Assembly (NCBI GenBank): GCA_030248295.1
Contig: JASANH010001723.1
Coordinates: forward strand, 868,001 to 932,000
DNA length: 64,000 nt
Origin: Mesodorylaimus sp. YZB2_4
Lineage: Eukaryota > Nematoda > Enoplea > Dorylaimida > Dorylaimidae
Direction of reading: 5' to 3'
Shown: positions 1-15,800 of the stretch, in pieces
Position numbering within the stretch: position 1 is the stretch's first letter
Layout: every line of letters begins with the position of its first letter
Program-made: the position numbers and the translations under genes
Notes under the pieces: generated by a model
Seen by the model: only the letters and a program-made list of their open reading frames with translations
The model's database searches: none
What the model was told of the DNA's origin: nothing

Positions 1-3000
1 CCGCGGTTTTCTTCCGTGCCATCTGGCACTCACTTGCCGCCGTCCGTCATTGGTCGCACGAGTGCAGTTGCGCCTCCGCCTGGCTTGCTTCAAACGTCAG
101 TTGCGCCGCAACATCAGCAATCGCTGTCCACGATCCCGCCGATGCCCAGCAAGCAGCCCGTCGTGTTTGCCCCAGTATCCGAATTCATGTCGATTCCGCA
201 AAGTCACCCGGTACCGATCAAACAGCCGCTGATGGCTCCGCACCCGACTGCTTTCAAGCAGCACTTGTTGAAGAAACGCTCCAAAGAAGAATGCGTCGTT
301 TCACACATCGCGGATCTCGACGAGTTTTACGTCAATCTACTCAGCTGTGACACGGAATTGAGCGATTTGCAAGAAACGCTGCAGCGCTACGGCGCCACAC
401 CGGGAATAGGTCCGCCCGCAGTCTTTCGAAAAGACACGTTGTGCGTGGCCCCGTTCGAGGACGCGTGGTATCGGGCCGTCATCTCGGAAGTACACACCGC
501 GACGGTCAAGGTACACTACGTCGACTACGGAAACGATGCCGTCATCCCGAAGAACAGCATTCTCCCGATGCACCCGCAGTTCATGCAGTACGAAGTGATG
601 GCCGTCAAGTGCGCCCTGTTCGGCGTCCCCCAACAAGGGGTCTGGTCGGCGGAAGAGATTGCAATTTTCCGCAGCGTCCTGGAAGAGTCCGGTCAGTCAT
701 TCATCGTTCTCGTCCACGAGATAATCGACGACGTCCACTTGGTCGAGCTGTTCACGACCAGCCGAGTCAACATCAACGTATTGGTGCGCGAACAACTTAA
801 GTCCAGGCTGGAGCGAGAAGCAGCCGCTGAACAGGCGCCCATTAACCAACAGCAACGAGTAGCGGCTAGCGTCGCCATTCCTTTCCGACACGAGGAGCGT
901 CCCGCCGAGAGGGTGGTGCCGGTGACTGCAGGTTTGTTAGGGTAGAGTTTGAGAGGAGGCGCGATTCGTGCCCGGTTTCGTCCCTGCACGGAAAGCGACT
1001 CCTCAGATCGTTGAGCGAGGGATGAGTGAGAGGGAAGATGAACTTCCCGCGACGGTGCGTGCTGGCGCGGATCGCAGGTGAACGTGATCGAAATTTTAGT
1101 TTCCTGACTTGCTCCTTCTTTAAGTCAGTCAGTTGAGAAAATGAATCGAATGTCGGATTTTCGAAGAACAGAACTGGCGCGGAACACTGCCTCCGGAAGT
1201 TTCATCTTCTATAATGCTAGTCTAGGTTAGTAGCGAGGGCAGCCAGTGTGTCGAGGATCTAACCAGTTTTCCTGTTGAGCCCCTCCGAACGCACCCGCCG
1301 AGACAAAAGTGGTGGTCAGTGGATTCAGTACGCTGGTGGTGCCCGCCAAGACGGATGACTTTGTCGACGTCATCGTGAGCTACGTGGACGGTGAGGCGCA
1401 TTTTTCCGCGCTCTCGTTCTCGTTCGCTTTCAACGCAATCTTTGTTTTAGTTTCGGGCAAATTTTTCGCTCAACTCAAACAGAACGAAGCAGAAATTGAA
1501 AAACTGAGTCAGCAACTTAACACGCTCTATTCTTCGGGGGGAAACGTTACGCCGTTGACGAATCCTTCTCGAGGTACGTCCTCGAAGCTGATCGTGAGCC
1601 CCATCTTGACAAAAGTCCACTGCCTTTGCTGTTTAGGTCAAGTCTGCGCGGCCAAGTACAGCGTCGATCATCGCTGGTATCGCGCGCTGGTTCTGGAGCG
1701 TTTGTCTCCCACTCAGTTGGAGGTAGGTGCTCCGATTCGGGTGCCCTGACTCGCCTTTAAGAGCCCACTTCGCAGGTGTTTTTCGTGGACTATGGCAATA
1801 CGGAGAAAATGTCGAAAGGCGACGTCAAAGTGCTTCCGCAGGAGTGCATGCGCTTGCCCGCTCAAGCGGTCGAGTGCAAACTGGACGGCGTCGAGTTCGG
1901 TGCCGACCCGACCTTGATCGACAAGTTTCGAGCTGCCGCCGAGGCGCAGGAGATGGTCATTCGTTTAGGTAGGTTCTGGTGGACAAGTGGACTCGCGGTG
2001 CTGACGGGGTGTCCATTTTAGTGGATCAAGAGGGGTCGGCCATTCGCGTCACTCTGTACAAGGTGCTGAATAATCAGTCCGACTACAACATTAACGCCTT
2101 CCTTCTCGGAAAAGGCCCGCCACCTCCGGCACTGGCTGCTGCCCCTGCGCCTGCGCCAGTTCAAAACGAAGTTAGTCAGAACGGGTTCGGAGAGAATCGT
2201 GGCGGACGCCGCGACGAAGGTGGATTCGGGGCTCGTCGAAGCGAGGACGATAATCGTGGCTACGGCCGACGTAACGAAGACGACCACCAGGGCGGGTTCG
2301 GTGGTGGTAGAGGCGGAAGAGGAGGGCGTGGCGGTGAGTGGAATGGTGGTTCATTTAAGTGTGGGCGTAGGCTGGTATTCCCTGGGCTTGTTTGGCACTA
2401 AATCTGAAGGGTAGCCCACTAGGTGTTTCGTCCCTACACTCAGGGTCTGGGAAAGACCCCGTACTCCAAAGATGTCAGATTTAGATCGACTGCTGAAGAA
2501 TTGTTAGGCTAGAAATACACTTTCTTCCTCAAAAACAGTCACTTGAGAAACTAGCGGGAAAATTTGCCTCGCAGGCTTCTCCACCCAACCCCCCAAAAAT
2601 CTCGACCATGCCCACACTCGGCCTGCCTGTGGTCTTTGTCCTAGCACTGTGCTCCTAATCATGATCGCTGCTTTAGGATTCGGAGAAAGGCAGTCTCGAG
2701 GAGACGGGGAAGGAGGGGGGTTCAGCGGACGGTTTGGTGGAGAGCGTGGCGGCGGAGGCCGTTTTAGCGGTGACCGTGATCACCAAGGTGGTTTTGGCGG
2801 CGGAAGAGGCGGCGGTTTTGGGGGAGGAGAGCGTGGAGGTCGTGGCGGCAGAGGAGGTGGAAATCGGGGCGATCGTTTCGGGGACCGCGGTGGCGGCCGT
2901 TTTGGAGATCGTGGCGGACGTGGCGGCGGGCGCTCGGATCGTGGAGGATTCGGAGGAAGTGGTGGGTTTGGCGGAGGCTTTAGCGGTGGGTTTGGAGGAG

Positions 3001-5937
3001 ATCAAACCTCGAGCGGTGGTTTTGGCGGCGAAGAGAAATCGGGCTTCGACTCGTTTCCCGCCGCAGCTCCGCAATCGTCGTTCAGTGAGCCCAAACCATC
3101 AGCCGAGTTTTGGGATACAGGTAAGGCTTTTCTCTGTACAGAGGGTATGTTCTTGTGAGGAGCGCATTTGGGGATTTCTGGTCCTGCCCATGATAGTGAA
3201 TACTTAGAAGCTTGTAGTGCAACTTTCTGGTTTGCAGCTTCGACCACGACTAAGGAAGACGAATATGCCAGCTCATATCCTTCAGCTGCGAAGGCCTCTG
3301 GCGTCTTCGAGGTGGAATTCGCTTACGTCGACAAACTGCCAGCCTTTTACGTGATGAAGAAGACCGATGTCGAACCTTTGAGCGTTCTCTCCGAAGGCCT
3401 CAGGAACGACTTTGACAAGCTGGAGTCGGTGGTGAAGCCAAAAGTGGGCGACGTTTGCTGCGCCATGTTCGAAGATCAGCCGTACCGCGCTCAGGTCGTA
3501 CAAGTCAAGGACGCCGAGGCCGACGTGTTTTTCGTTGACTACGGAAATACAGAGAGCAAGAAAAGTGCGGAAATCAAGAAACTGCCAAAGAAATACGCCG
3601 AAATGGCCCCTGCCGCCGTGTCTTGCATATTGCACTCGGTGACGGACTCGGACAAGGTTGCCGAGGCGACAGAAAAATTCCAGGATCTCGTGGAGTCGGC
3701 TGAAGGATTGAAAATTAAAATCAAAGGCTTCGACGACCAAAGCAAGAAATACAGCGTCCATCTGAGCGCCAACGCGATCGGCGACGTCGCTGCGTCCCTT
3801 GGGCTGAAAGAAGAAGGCGGCGAGTCATCGGAGCAAGGTAAGTGCATGTTTTCACTAACCCGCAAAGCGTCTACTGATCTCTGTTTAGAATCGACGGAAG
3901 CCTACGCCACGTCCTACCCGGCTGCTCCAAAATTTTCTGGAGTGCTGCAAGTGCAGTTTGCATACGTCGAGAAACTGCCCGCTTTTTTCGTCGTGCAAAA
4001 GACCGATTCGGAAAAACTGTTTGCCATGTCTGACGAGCTACAAGGCGCTTTCGACAAGTCTGAACCCATAGACGATCCGAAGGAGGGCGACGTCTGCTGC
4101 GCCGTGTTCGAGGACCAGCCGTACCGCGCCAAAGTGGTAGCCGTCAAAACAGACTCGTCCGAGGTCGAAGTGCTGTTTGTCGACTACGGAAACACGGAAA
4201 CGAAAAAGTTTGGCGAAATCAAGAAACTGCCTCAGAAGATGGCTGAGCTGTACCCGCTGGCCATTGCCTCGACGCTGGCTGGAGTGTGCGGCTCGGACAA
4301 GGCGTCTGAAGCGACGGAGAAATTCCAGGAAATGGTGGAAGCTGACGAGAGCCTGAAAGGAGTGGTCGAGCGGTTCGACGACCAGCAGGGCCTGTACGTG
4401 ATGAATCTAATCTCGAGCGGCGACGGGGGAAACGTGGCGGTGGCGTTGGGTTTGAAGACGGAGGCGAGCGAAGGTTCCATAGAGGAGGCGCAGGAAGGCG
4501 GTAAGCACAGAAACTGCTTCAACGCTCGTTTGATAAGCATGTAAATTGTGTTTTGCAGGTACCATCTCGTACGCCACGTCCTACGCGTCCGCTCCCGAGT
4601 ATTCGGGCCAAGTCAGTGTTCAGTTCACGTACGTAGATCAGCTGCCCTCGTTTTTCGTCATGACCAAGGCCGACTCGGAAAAATTGGAGGCCATTGGAGA
4701 AGATCTTCAAAGCGCATTCGATGCGTCTGATGGAATCGAAAGTCCGAAGGAGGGCGACGTCTGCTGCGCCATGTTCGAGGACCAGCCGTACCGCGCCAAA
4801 GTGGTGCGAGTGTTGGAAGGCGAAGTGGAGGTGCTATTCGTGGACTACGGAAACACGGAGACGAAGAAGATTCAAGAAATCAAGAAGCTGCCAGTGAAAT
4901 TGGCCGAACTGCACCCGCTGGCCATCGCGGCCGTATTGGATGGAGTCGTCGACACGAGCAGGGCGTCGGAGGCGACAGAGAAATTTCAAGAAATGGTCGA
5001 GACCGACGAAGAGTTGAAAATGGTGTTCAAGGGATTCGACGCCGAGTGCGGACGCTACGTGGTCGACTTGCTACGCGGCACTGGCGACGTGGCTTCCGAA
5101 TTGAGCCTGAAAGACGTCCAAGCCGCTGAGGCTCCTGTGGTCCATGGTGGAAAGGGCCGAATGGCCGAAGCCAACGCGTACAAAGTGGGCGAGACGGTGG
5201 CTGGTCGAGTTTCGAACGTGGTGAGTTTCGAGGAAATTTGGATCAACGTGGCTGAGAGTTCGGGTTTGGACACGATTCCCGCTCTGCTGGCCGATTACGC
5301 CAATCTGGCTGGAGGCTCGTTCGGCGGGGCAGGCGAGGCACGAGTCGGCCAGTCTTGCATCGTTCGGTCCAAATTGGAAGAATCTGGCGACGCTCCGTTG
5401 TATTGTCGTGGCTCGGTGACGGCCGTCGGCGAAAGCGGCCGAGTTTGCGACGTGATGCTGGTCGACTATGGTCTGCATATGCGTTCCGTGGACGTGGACG
5501 AAATACGTGCAATTCCGTACGCCTTCACAAAATGTCCAATGCAAGCGATCAAATGCAAGTTGTACGGTGCTGAGGCCGGCTGGTCGGAGGATGGACAGCT
5601 GGTCAAGAAGTTTGCGGACGCGGTGAAAGGAAAATCGGTGAGTGGAACGGTGATGTCGGTGGAAGACGCGGGGTACGGGGTCGAATTAAAAGTGGACGGA
5701 GTGGACGCGCGTCAGGTGGTGCTCGGCGCTACGGGTGAGTTTGGACCGTGCGCGCTGGCGGTGCCCTGTAAATTCTTTTATGTTGTAGGTTTGGCTCAAG
5801 ACATTGAAGAGGAGTTGGCGGATCCTGAGAACGAGGAGAAGGTGGATGCTCAAGAGGGTCAGTTGCTTGCTTCTGCTGGGAAAAATTGTGTATTTATGCA
5901 AGCTTGTGTTTTAGGGGACGAGGAAATTGCGGGATGA
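1..5937 (+). CDS. Multi-Tudor domain protein with internal RGG block (5' truncated by window)
   Basis: Exons read as 1-931, 1280-1390, 1451-1573, 1637-1722, 1776-1968, 2022-2333, 2677-3120, 3238-3837, 3889-4500, 4559-5734, 5789-5857 and 5915-5937, giving 1559 residues open to the left edge. Six extended Tudor domains are visible. Their core motifs are VHYVDYGND (near 515), VFFVDYGNTE (1777 and 3527), LFVDYGNTE (4170 and 4837) and the divergent MLVDYGLHM (5457). Tudor domains bind dimethyl-arginine on partners such as Piwi proteins, usually in germ granules. Between domains 2 and 3 lies a long Gly/Arg/Phe-rich RGG segment (about 2170-3020), itself a typical methylation target. Nearly all introns are phase 1, and the Tudor-encoding exons 3238-3837 and 3889-4500 each carry one domain. 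The TDRD1/6/Tudor group is the closest known comparison; the exact orthologue cannot be set. The intron at 932-1279 is the least certain junction. Confidence 0.85.
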
Positions 5938-6166
5938 ACGAGGTGATCTGAGAGAAGTTTTTCGTTTTCTTTTTTTTCTTGAAATGAGTTAAAAATTATG
6001 TAAGTGCCTGAACGTTCCCTATTCACGGGCTTTAATCTTCGTCTTGCGTAAGTGAAATTTTTTGATCTGTTTCTTGAATCGACGTGGTTGGTAGAATTCA
6101 AAACAGATGAAAGGAAAGTATATCACTAACAGTTAATTTTAAGTTGAATGCCTATAGCTTGTGTGA

Positions 6167-6720
6167 TTAGGATTCGTAAGTGGTGGTCAGGATGTGGACG
6201 ACCATCACTAAGCAGCATATCAATCCGACCAGGAAGGTTAGGAACCGACGGGGCTGTTGTGCCTCTGTCAAGTAGACATAGGTGTGGGCGATACGCGAAA
6301 CGGTGAAGACACGGAAGAGCCAGACGGCAGTTGTGTACGAGGGTGAGGTGAAACAATAGCATAATCCCAAAATGACGAAGACGTACACGTTCTCGAGGTC
6401 GTTACGGTGGCACCTGGAAATGAGTGCAAAGAGACTGATAGTCCAAGCTTGTTTTAGCTTACCTTCGGAAGCGTTCCACGACAGGATCATCCAGGACTGT
6501 CTTCTCGCCGCCAAATGCTGCGGCGTCCTCCGGGTTCGCAAATACCTGAAAGGTGCTTGATGGACGTGATGGAACAGAAGGCCACGTGGGAACTTACCTT
6601 TCGGCGAATGCGATTGATGGAAGTCAGGCCGCTCATCAAGTTCATCTTGAAGAGGCAGATAACAGCGTAGAAGGCGAATGAGGTGAGCAACTGCTCGTCT
6701 ACCAGCGTCTGCTCGGCCAT
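6167..6720 (-). CDS. MGST1-like: Microsomal glutathione S-transferase 1-like protein (MAPEG family), copy A
   Basis: Three exons (6598-6720, 6463-6545, 6167-6413) encode 150 residues, matching the usual 150-155 of MGST1. Exon 1 carries the first membrane helix. Exon 2 starts VFANPEDAAAFGG, the signature loop of MGST1 proteins. Exon 3 contains CHRNDLENVYVF and SRIAHTYVYL, which hold the conserved Asn/Glu and the catalytic-region Arg. The enzyme conjugates glutathione to hydrophobic electrophiles and reduces lipid peroxides in ER or outer mitochondrial membranes as a trimer. The Tudor gene ends 230 bp away in convergent orientation. A related copy lies just upstream on the same strand, so this is a tandem duplicate with identical exon 1 and exon 2 lengths (123 and 83 nt). 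Confidence 0.88.
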
Positions 6721-6910
6721 CGATGCTAGAAGAGGAAAGGTCGGGCACACGAAGGCTTGGCTGGGCCAAGTAAGCAATAGAGGGCAGCACCCAATCGAAA
6801 CACTGAAGACTAGGTTTTGCGAAAAATTTACTTGCGGCTCACAATAGGAGTACTAAGGTGCATTGTAGTAGACTAGGGCACTCCATCTAGGCCGTGGTCT
6901 ATATTGGTGA

Positions 6911-8786
6911 TCAGAAGGACTTTGCCAGCACTTGCAGAATCATCGACGCACAGACCATAACCCCAGCGAAGAAACAGGCACCGCGGGCAGGTTGGGGCAC
7001 TTGCAACAAGTAGACCACGGTGTGTGCGATACGACTGACGGCGAAGATACGGAAATGCCACAAGGCCACCGTGGCACTGGGACCTGTCAGCGAGTAGAGC
7101 AGAGCGAGCAGAACGAACACATACACGTTCTCCAAATCGTTCAGGTGGCACCTGAAACGTAATGCGGTTGGCATGACGGTCAGTCAGCAAAGGGAGACTC
7201 GACCCACCGCCATCGGAGAACGCGTATCAACTATGCAGTGCGTCCTCGGCCAACTGTGAGGCAGACCCATCCCAGGAACAGCTTTGCCCAGAGCACAGCA
7301 AAGACGAGGCAAATACCACGTCTACGCAGACATCAGGCATAGTCTTCCTGTGGAGATCAAATTTAGAATGCAATCTCTAATCAACGGGTCCAGTGTTTCA
7401 ATCAGGTTGTTTAGACTGCATGACCCAAATCACAAGCACACTGCACAAAGTAGGTCACAATCATGGTCACCGGCGTGCTACTGTCATTCTTGTGCCCACC
7501 CCTAAGACACCAAAGTATCCATGTCTTCTTAACGAGAGTGTTGGGTTCTAGTCCAGAGGCCGTACAGGGGTAGGGCCATACTAAACTGTTAAGACAGGCC
7601 TTCGGTTCGGGCAGGACCCAATAAGATAGGACATGGCTCTATCTTCAGGTGGGTCTGCCTTTACCATATGCTCTTTTTATGGGACGGCTTCAGGTATCAG
7701 GTATCAGGAACAAACTCGAGGGGACACATGTCTGCTAAATATGACTCATGGTCAGCCCCCTTTGCGTGGAAAAGAGCCGCAAGTGACGAGTGACACTCTT
7801 GACATGTAAATTGTCTTGGGACAGCGGCATCAGCTATAGGCTAACTGACAACACTGGGCGACGACAGCCAGCCACATAATGTATGTGAAACAGTTAGGTT
7901 CTCGTGCATTTACACTGAACCAACTGCGCCATGCTAATCGGGTTCACTGAGGCCCCTATTACGTACATATGGCGGCAGCCCCGGCGACATGAGCCGTCCT
8001 AAAAGTGTCCCTCAAAAGGCAAAGGGCAGAGGTACCTGCAATATTGGCCACAACCCCAGGCCTAGTCATCAAGAACACAGTGCCTATACTTCTATCGCCC
8101 TGATATTGTTCAAACCAGAATATTATCACCACAGGGACATCGTAATTTGTAACCAGTCATGTCACGAATGCTGCAGTAGCTCGGACGTGTTTATTGCGTG
8201 CCTGGATTACATCTGCATTCCTAAATCGTCTCATAGTTACAGCACCCTATCGACCCCGATTGTGAGTCGGCCCTTTCGAGAATTTGCGATGTCCGCTGCA
8301 TCCTCCTCCATAAATCCCTTGCTGACAAGCCACAGGGCCAGGACCGCTCAGAGATTCTTCAAGGCAGAGTACACAGCCAATGTGCAGAGCTGCTCCAAGA
8401 GCACGAAGACTCACCTCTGGGCAACTATAGAGGGCTCATACATCTTGCACAATGTGCATAATCACAATTCAACGAAAACCAGGATTTGGTAGTTGACGCA
8501 TAGAGTGGGTCTACCCAGCCATCGCTCACCTCCTCACTCTCTCCACATCTGGGTCATCAAATTTGATTTTGGCATCCTTCATACCCTTGATATCTTCCGG
8601 ATTGGCAAAGGCCTAAAAGAATCACATTTGACCAAGCACGTGCCAAACATTACGGTCGCTCACCCTTTTCTTAAATCGAGTCAGTCCGGTCACAAAACTC
8701 ATGGCCATCGTCTTGGCAAGTACGAGAGTGGCGTAGAAAAGAAACCCATTCAAAACAGATGGTTCGATATTGAACTGCAGCACCAT
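6911..8786 (-). CDS. MGST1-like: Microsomal glutathione S-transferase 1-like protein (MAPEG family), copy B
   Basis: Exons 8664-8786, 8530-8612 and 6911-7151 give 148 residues. Exon 1 encodes a helix containing FLFYATLVLAKTMAMS. Exon 2 starts AFANPEDIKG and ends DVERVRR. Exon 3 continues CHLNDLENVYVFVLLALL and SRIAHTVVYLLQ to a stop at 6911. Exon lengths and phases of the first two exons are identical to copy A. The intron before exon 3 is about 1.4 kb, far longer than its neighbours. It contains a damaged exon-1-like stretch (7231-7340) and tRNA-like repeat sequence, so exon 3 could also belong to an extra, partly lost copy. Function is as for the MAPEG family: glutathione transfer and peroxidase activity in internal membranes. 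Confidence 0.78.
7231..7340 (-). pseudogene. Possible vestigial MGST exon 1
   Basis: On the minus strand an ATG at 7340 opens MPDVCVDVV. After a frame change the sequence reads ICLVFAVLWAKLFLGW and LTVGRGRTA, then a stop at 7231. The hydrophobic run followed by LTxGRxR resembles the exon-1 helix of MGST1-type proteins (compare the first exons at 6598-6720 and 8664-8786). The frameshift and stop suggest a disabled duplicate sitting just upstream of the 6911-7151 exon. The match is short and the call is tentative. Confidence 0.3.
7345..8529. other. Long intron of MGST copy B with repeat-like sequence
   Basis: No convincing exon is seen. Around 7905-7945 the minus strand reads GGCGCAGTTGGTTCAGTG, which fits an RNA polymerase III box A and hints at an old tRNA-derived SINE. 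A short direct repeat, ggtatcaggtatcagg, lies near 7693. Open frames here, including one of 167 codons on the plus strand, have no protein-like composition or splice support. Confidence 0.35.
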
Positions 8787-9156
8787 TCTTGTAGCTCGTC
8801 CGTCGCGATCTGTACACTTCAGGTACACAACGCGCCTGAAATGGGCCCGCTTTGGCACGCACCAAAACCAGTCCTCACCTAAACGAGAAGGCAATGGCAC
8901 GTTCGCCAGTTCATCAGTGTCTCCCGGGCACGCACCTAAGTACATACAGTTTATTTACTCTAAAGCTGCATTATCACAGCGCCATTTTACATCGACTCAC
9001 AAACGAGCCCAAACAAGCAAGTCCTTAGCAACACGTTGTACAAGCAGAGTGCGCTCACCGGCAATTCCCCAAATTAGAGCAGCCTCTACGTAAGGAGCAG
9101 GAAGGTCAGTGCGTATACATTTTACGGCGTACGCAGTTCGCCCGAGTCATCACCTT
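8787..9156. other. Intergenic gap between MGST copy B and PCMTD
   Basis: About 370 bp separate the start of MGST copy B from the PCMTD stop codon, both on the minus strand. It should contain the MGST promoter and the PCMTD 3' UTR. No TATA box or polyadenylation signal is clear enough to call. Confidence 0.4.
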
Positions 9157-12825
<3,669 letters not shown>

Positions 12826-15800
12826 ATGTCGTACGCCAACGATGTTGCCTCACCCGAAGTGGAAATCGCTGGCGAAGCCGCTGGGAGCAGTTTCTTTGCG
12901 GATGCAAAAAAGTGAGCAATTTTACAATGGCCACTTAGCCCTTGTATTGTGCAGTGTTAGGCCTACGTATGTACATAGCCTAGGTCTGTAATTTTCGAAG
13001 CTAGATACATACATACAGTAAGCAGTATGGGCGACGGTGAATTAAAAGGACGTGATGACGCCTCCCAGTACTTAAGTATTGCCTGTATCAATTGAGGAAA
13101 CAGTGATTCCGAAGTCTAGCCGGTGTACATAACTCCTTTTCTAGCAAATATGCTGATCTGAAGGCGATGCTGGACAGCAACAAAGACAATTTGAAGATGG
13201 AGGCCATGAAGCGAATCATCAACGTACGTTATGTTTTAATATTCAGCGTGATTATCAGAGGGCATATTGTAACCATTCTTTCCAAAACAATGACGTCTTT
13301 ATAGATGATCGCAAAGGGCAAGGATGCATCCGAATTATTTCCAGCTGTGGTAAAAAACGTGGCGGTCAAGAATGTTGAGGTAAGTAGTGTACTTGAACGA
13401 ATTTCGTGTGGTCAAATCTTCCGTTGATTTTAGGTCAAGAAATTAGTTTACGTATATCTCATGCGTTACGCCGAGGAACAGCAAGATTTGGCCTTGCTGT
13501 CAATCAGTACATTTCAACGCGCTTTAAAGGTTGGTGCCTCAATAACTTATATAATTTTGAGTTTTGCCGCTTTTGCCGTTTGGTATTAGGCTTTGCTGGC
13601 TGAAGCCTAATACCAGCCTAAGCCTACCTAATGTCAGCCTAAGCCTGGGAACCAAACGGCAAAAGTGCCCGAGTGAGTAACCATTTCTAAAACATCGGTC
13701 TTCAGCAATTGACCAGGGGTCTGACTCAAAATTCATAAAACAAAGCAATAAGCCACAGGCAAAAGCACGTTTTCCGGCTGCTGTTTGTATTTTGCAAAAA
13801 TAAGTCAGCTTTAATGAGTGTGAAGATAACACAAAAATATTACAGATACTCATAGCTGAAATTCGGTGGGCTTTGAGGTAGCCTTTGTGCGTTCTTGCTC
13901 GTGGTGTTCTGTGTAAAAAAACCGAAAATTGATGTCTTACTCTTGTAGGATCCGAATCAGCTGATAAGAGCTAGTGCTTTGCGCGTGCTGTCGAGCATTA
14001 GAGTCCAAATTATTGTTCCAATCATGATGCTCTCGATCAAGGAATCAATGCGTGATATGTCGCCGTATGTGAGGAAAGTTGCTGCCCACGCCATTCCGAA
14101 ACTTTATTCGTAAGTTCCTTCCAACTTACCTGACCACGTACCTAACTGATTCTGTTGGATTTTAGCTTGGATCCGGATCATAAAGATCAACTGATTGAGG
14201 TTATTGATCATTTGTTGGCGGACAGGACCACTGTAAGTTGCCTTTGCCCTTCAATGCCTTACCCGTTTTCAAGATTCCCCGTTTAGCTTGTCATTGGAAG
14301 CGCTGTTTACGCGTTCGAGGAAGTTTGCCCAGAACGAGTCGACTTGATTCACAAGCATTATCGAAAATTGTGTCAGCTGCTGGTCGATGTGGACGAATGG
14401 GGTCAGGTTATAATTATTAATATGCTGACTCGATACGCTCGGAGTCAGTTCACCGACCCGAACGAAGGGGTACGATTCAATGGTGAGTAACAATAATCGC
14501 TGTCTTCACTCGGTTTTGTTCCATGGCAGGACGAAGCTCAGGCGAAGGAAGAAAAATTTTACAGCAGCAGCGAAAATTCTGAAGCAGAAGACGCCGAAGA
14601 GGAAGAGCAGAAGGAGAATGCGGCCACGAAACTGTACGTTATGGATCCCGACTTGAGAATGTTGTTGAAGAACACGAAATCTCTGCTGCAAAGTCGTAAC
14701 ACTGCAGTAAGTTCAAACTGGTTCATGCTCGTGCATTCTTAGGCTGTAACTGGCTCGTTTTTCAGGTCGTCCTGGCCGTTTCTCAGCTCTATTATCATTT
14801 GGCACCGAAAAACGAAGTGGGAATCATCGCCAAGGCATTAATCCGATTATTGCGAGGTCATCGCGAGGTTCAGTCGATGGTCTTGACCAATATAGCTACC
14901 ATTTCCGCAAAGAGACGGGTACAATATATAATTAGCAAAGTAATATGTCAACTGAGGAGATGAGAAAATTCGTCATTCAATATTATTGGTTATCGGCGAC
15001 CGCTTGGTTTCGCAAGGAGTTTCTTCCATCCCTTTTCTCCTGGAATGCACGAATGCATCCGCCATAATTGGCATTTTAGGTTTCATCTTGTGTTCTTTAC
15101 GTCTGAATGTGGTATCTTTCACAGTAGATCAAATGCATCGGCTGTCCTCGCACTCCCCTTTCCCTTTTCACTTCGGTTTGGAACGTAGTTTTTATGGGTT
15201 TAAGAAAATATGATGGGCGTTTTCCGTGCTGAAATGAAACCATCTTTTAGAATATGTTCGAGCCGTATCTAAAAAGTTTTTTCGTACGATCAAGTGATCC
15301 GACGCATATTAAACTGCTGAAGGTAAGCGATTTCTCTGCTGCTTGCGTGCACACGACCTTGGACGTCAACGTTTTCTAGCTGGAAATACTGACGAACTTG
15401 GCCACCCAGACGAACATTTCTATTATTTTGCGCGAGTTTCAGGTAAGGTATGAATTTCTTGGCAATATGCCTCCGGGAATACAGGAATGTGCTTTTAGAC
15501 CTATGTGCAAACTCATGACAAGGAATTCGCAGCTGCTACGATCGATGCTATCGGACGCTGTGCGTGCAATATCAAGGAGGTTACGGACGTCTGCTTGTCC
15601 GGGTTGGTTAACTTGATGTCCAACAAGAATGGTATGTCGGCACGAGTGGTGCCTTTTCGCTGTGATGGATAATCTCCCTCGATTGCAGAAATCGTTGTGG
15701 CGCAAAGTGTGGTGGTGATCAAGAAGCTGTTGCAGCTGCAACCGTCGCAACATCAAGACATCATAGCATCGATGGCGAAACTGATCGACACTGTGAAAGT

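Noticed and set aside
7989-8492. Plus-strand open frame of 167 codons
   Set aside because: It overlaps the MGST copy B intron in antisense, has low-complexity Ser/His/Thr-rich composition and no domain or splice support.
14470-14482. AP-3 beta donor at AATG/GTGAGT (14482)
   Set aside because: It would give phase 1 and break the next exon's frame; GAAGGG/GTACGA at 14469 keeps phase 0.
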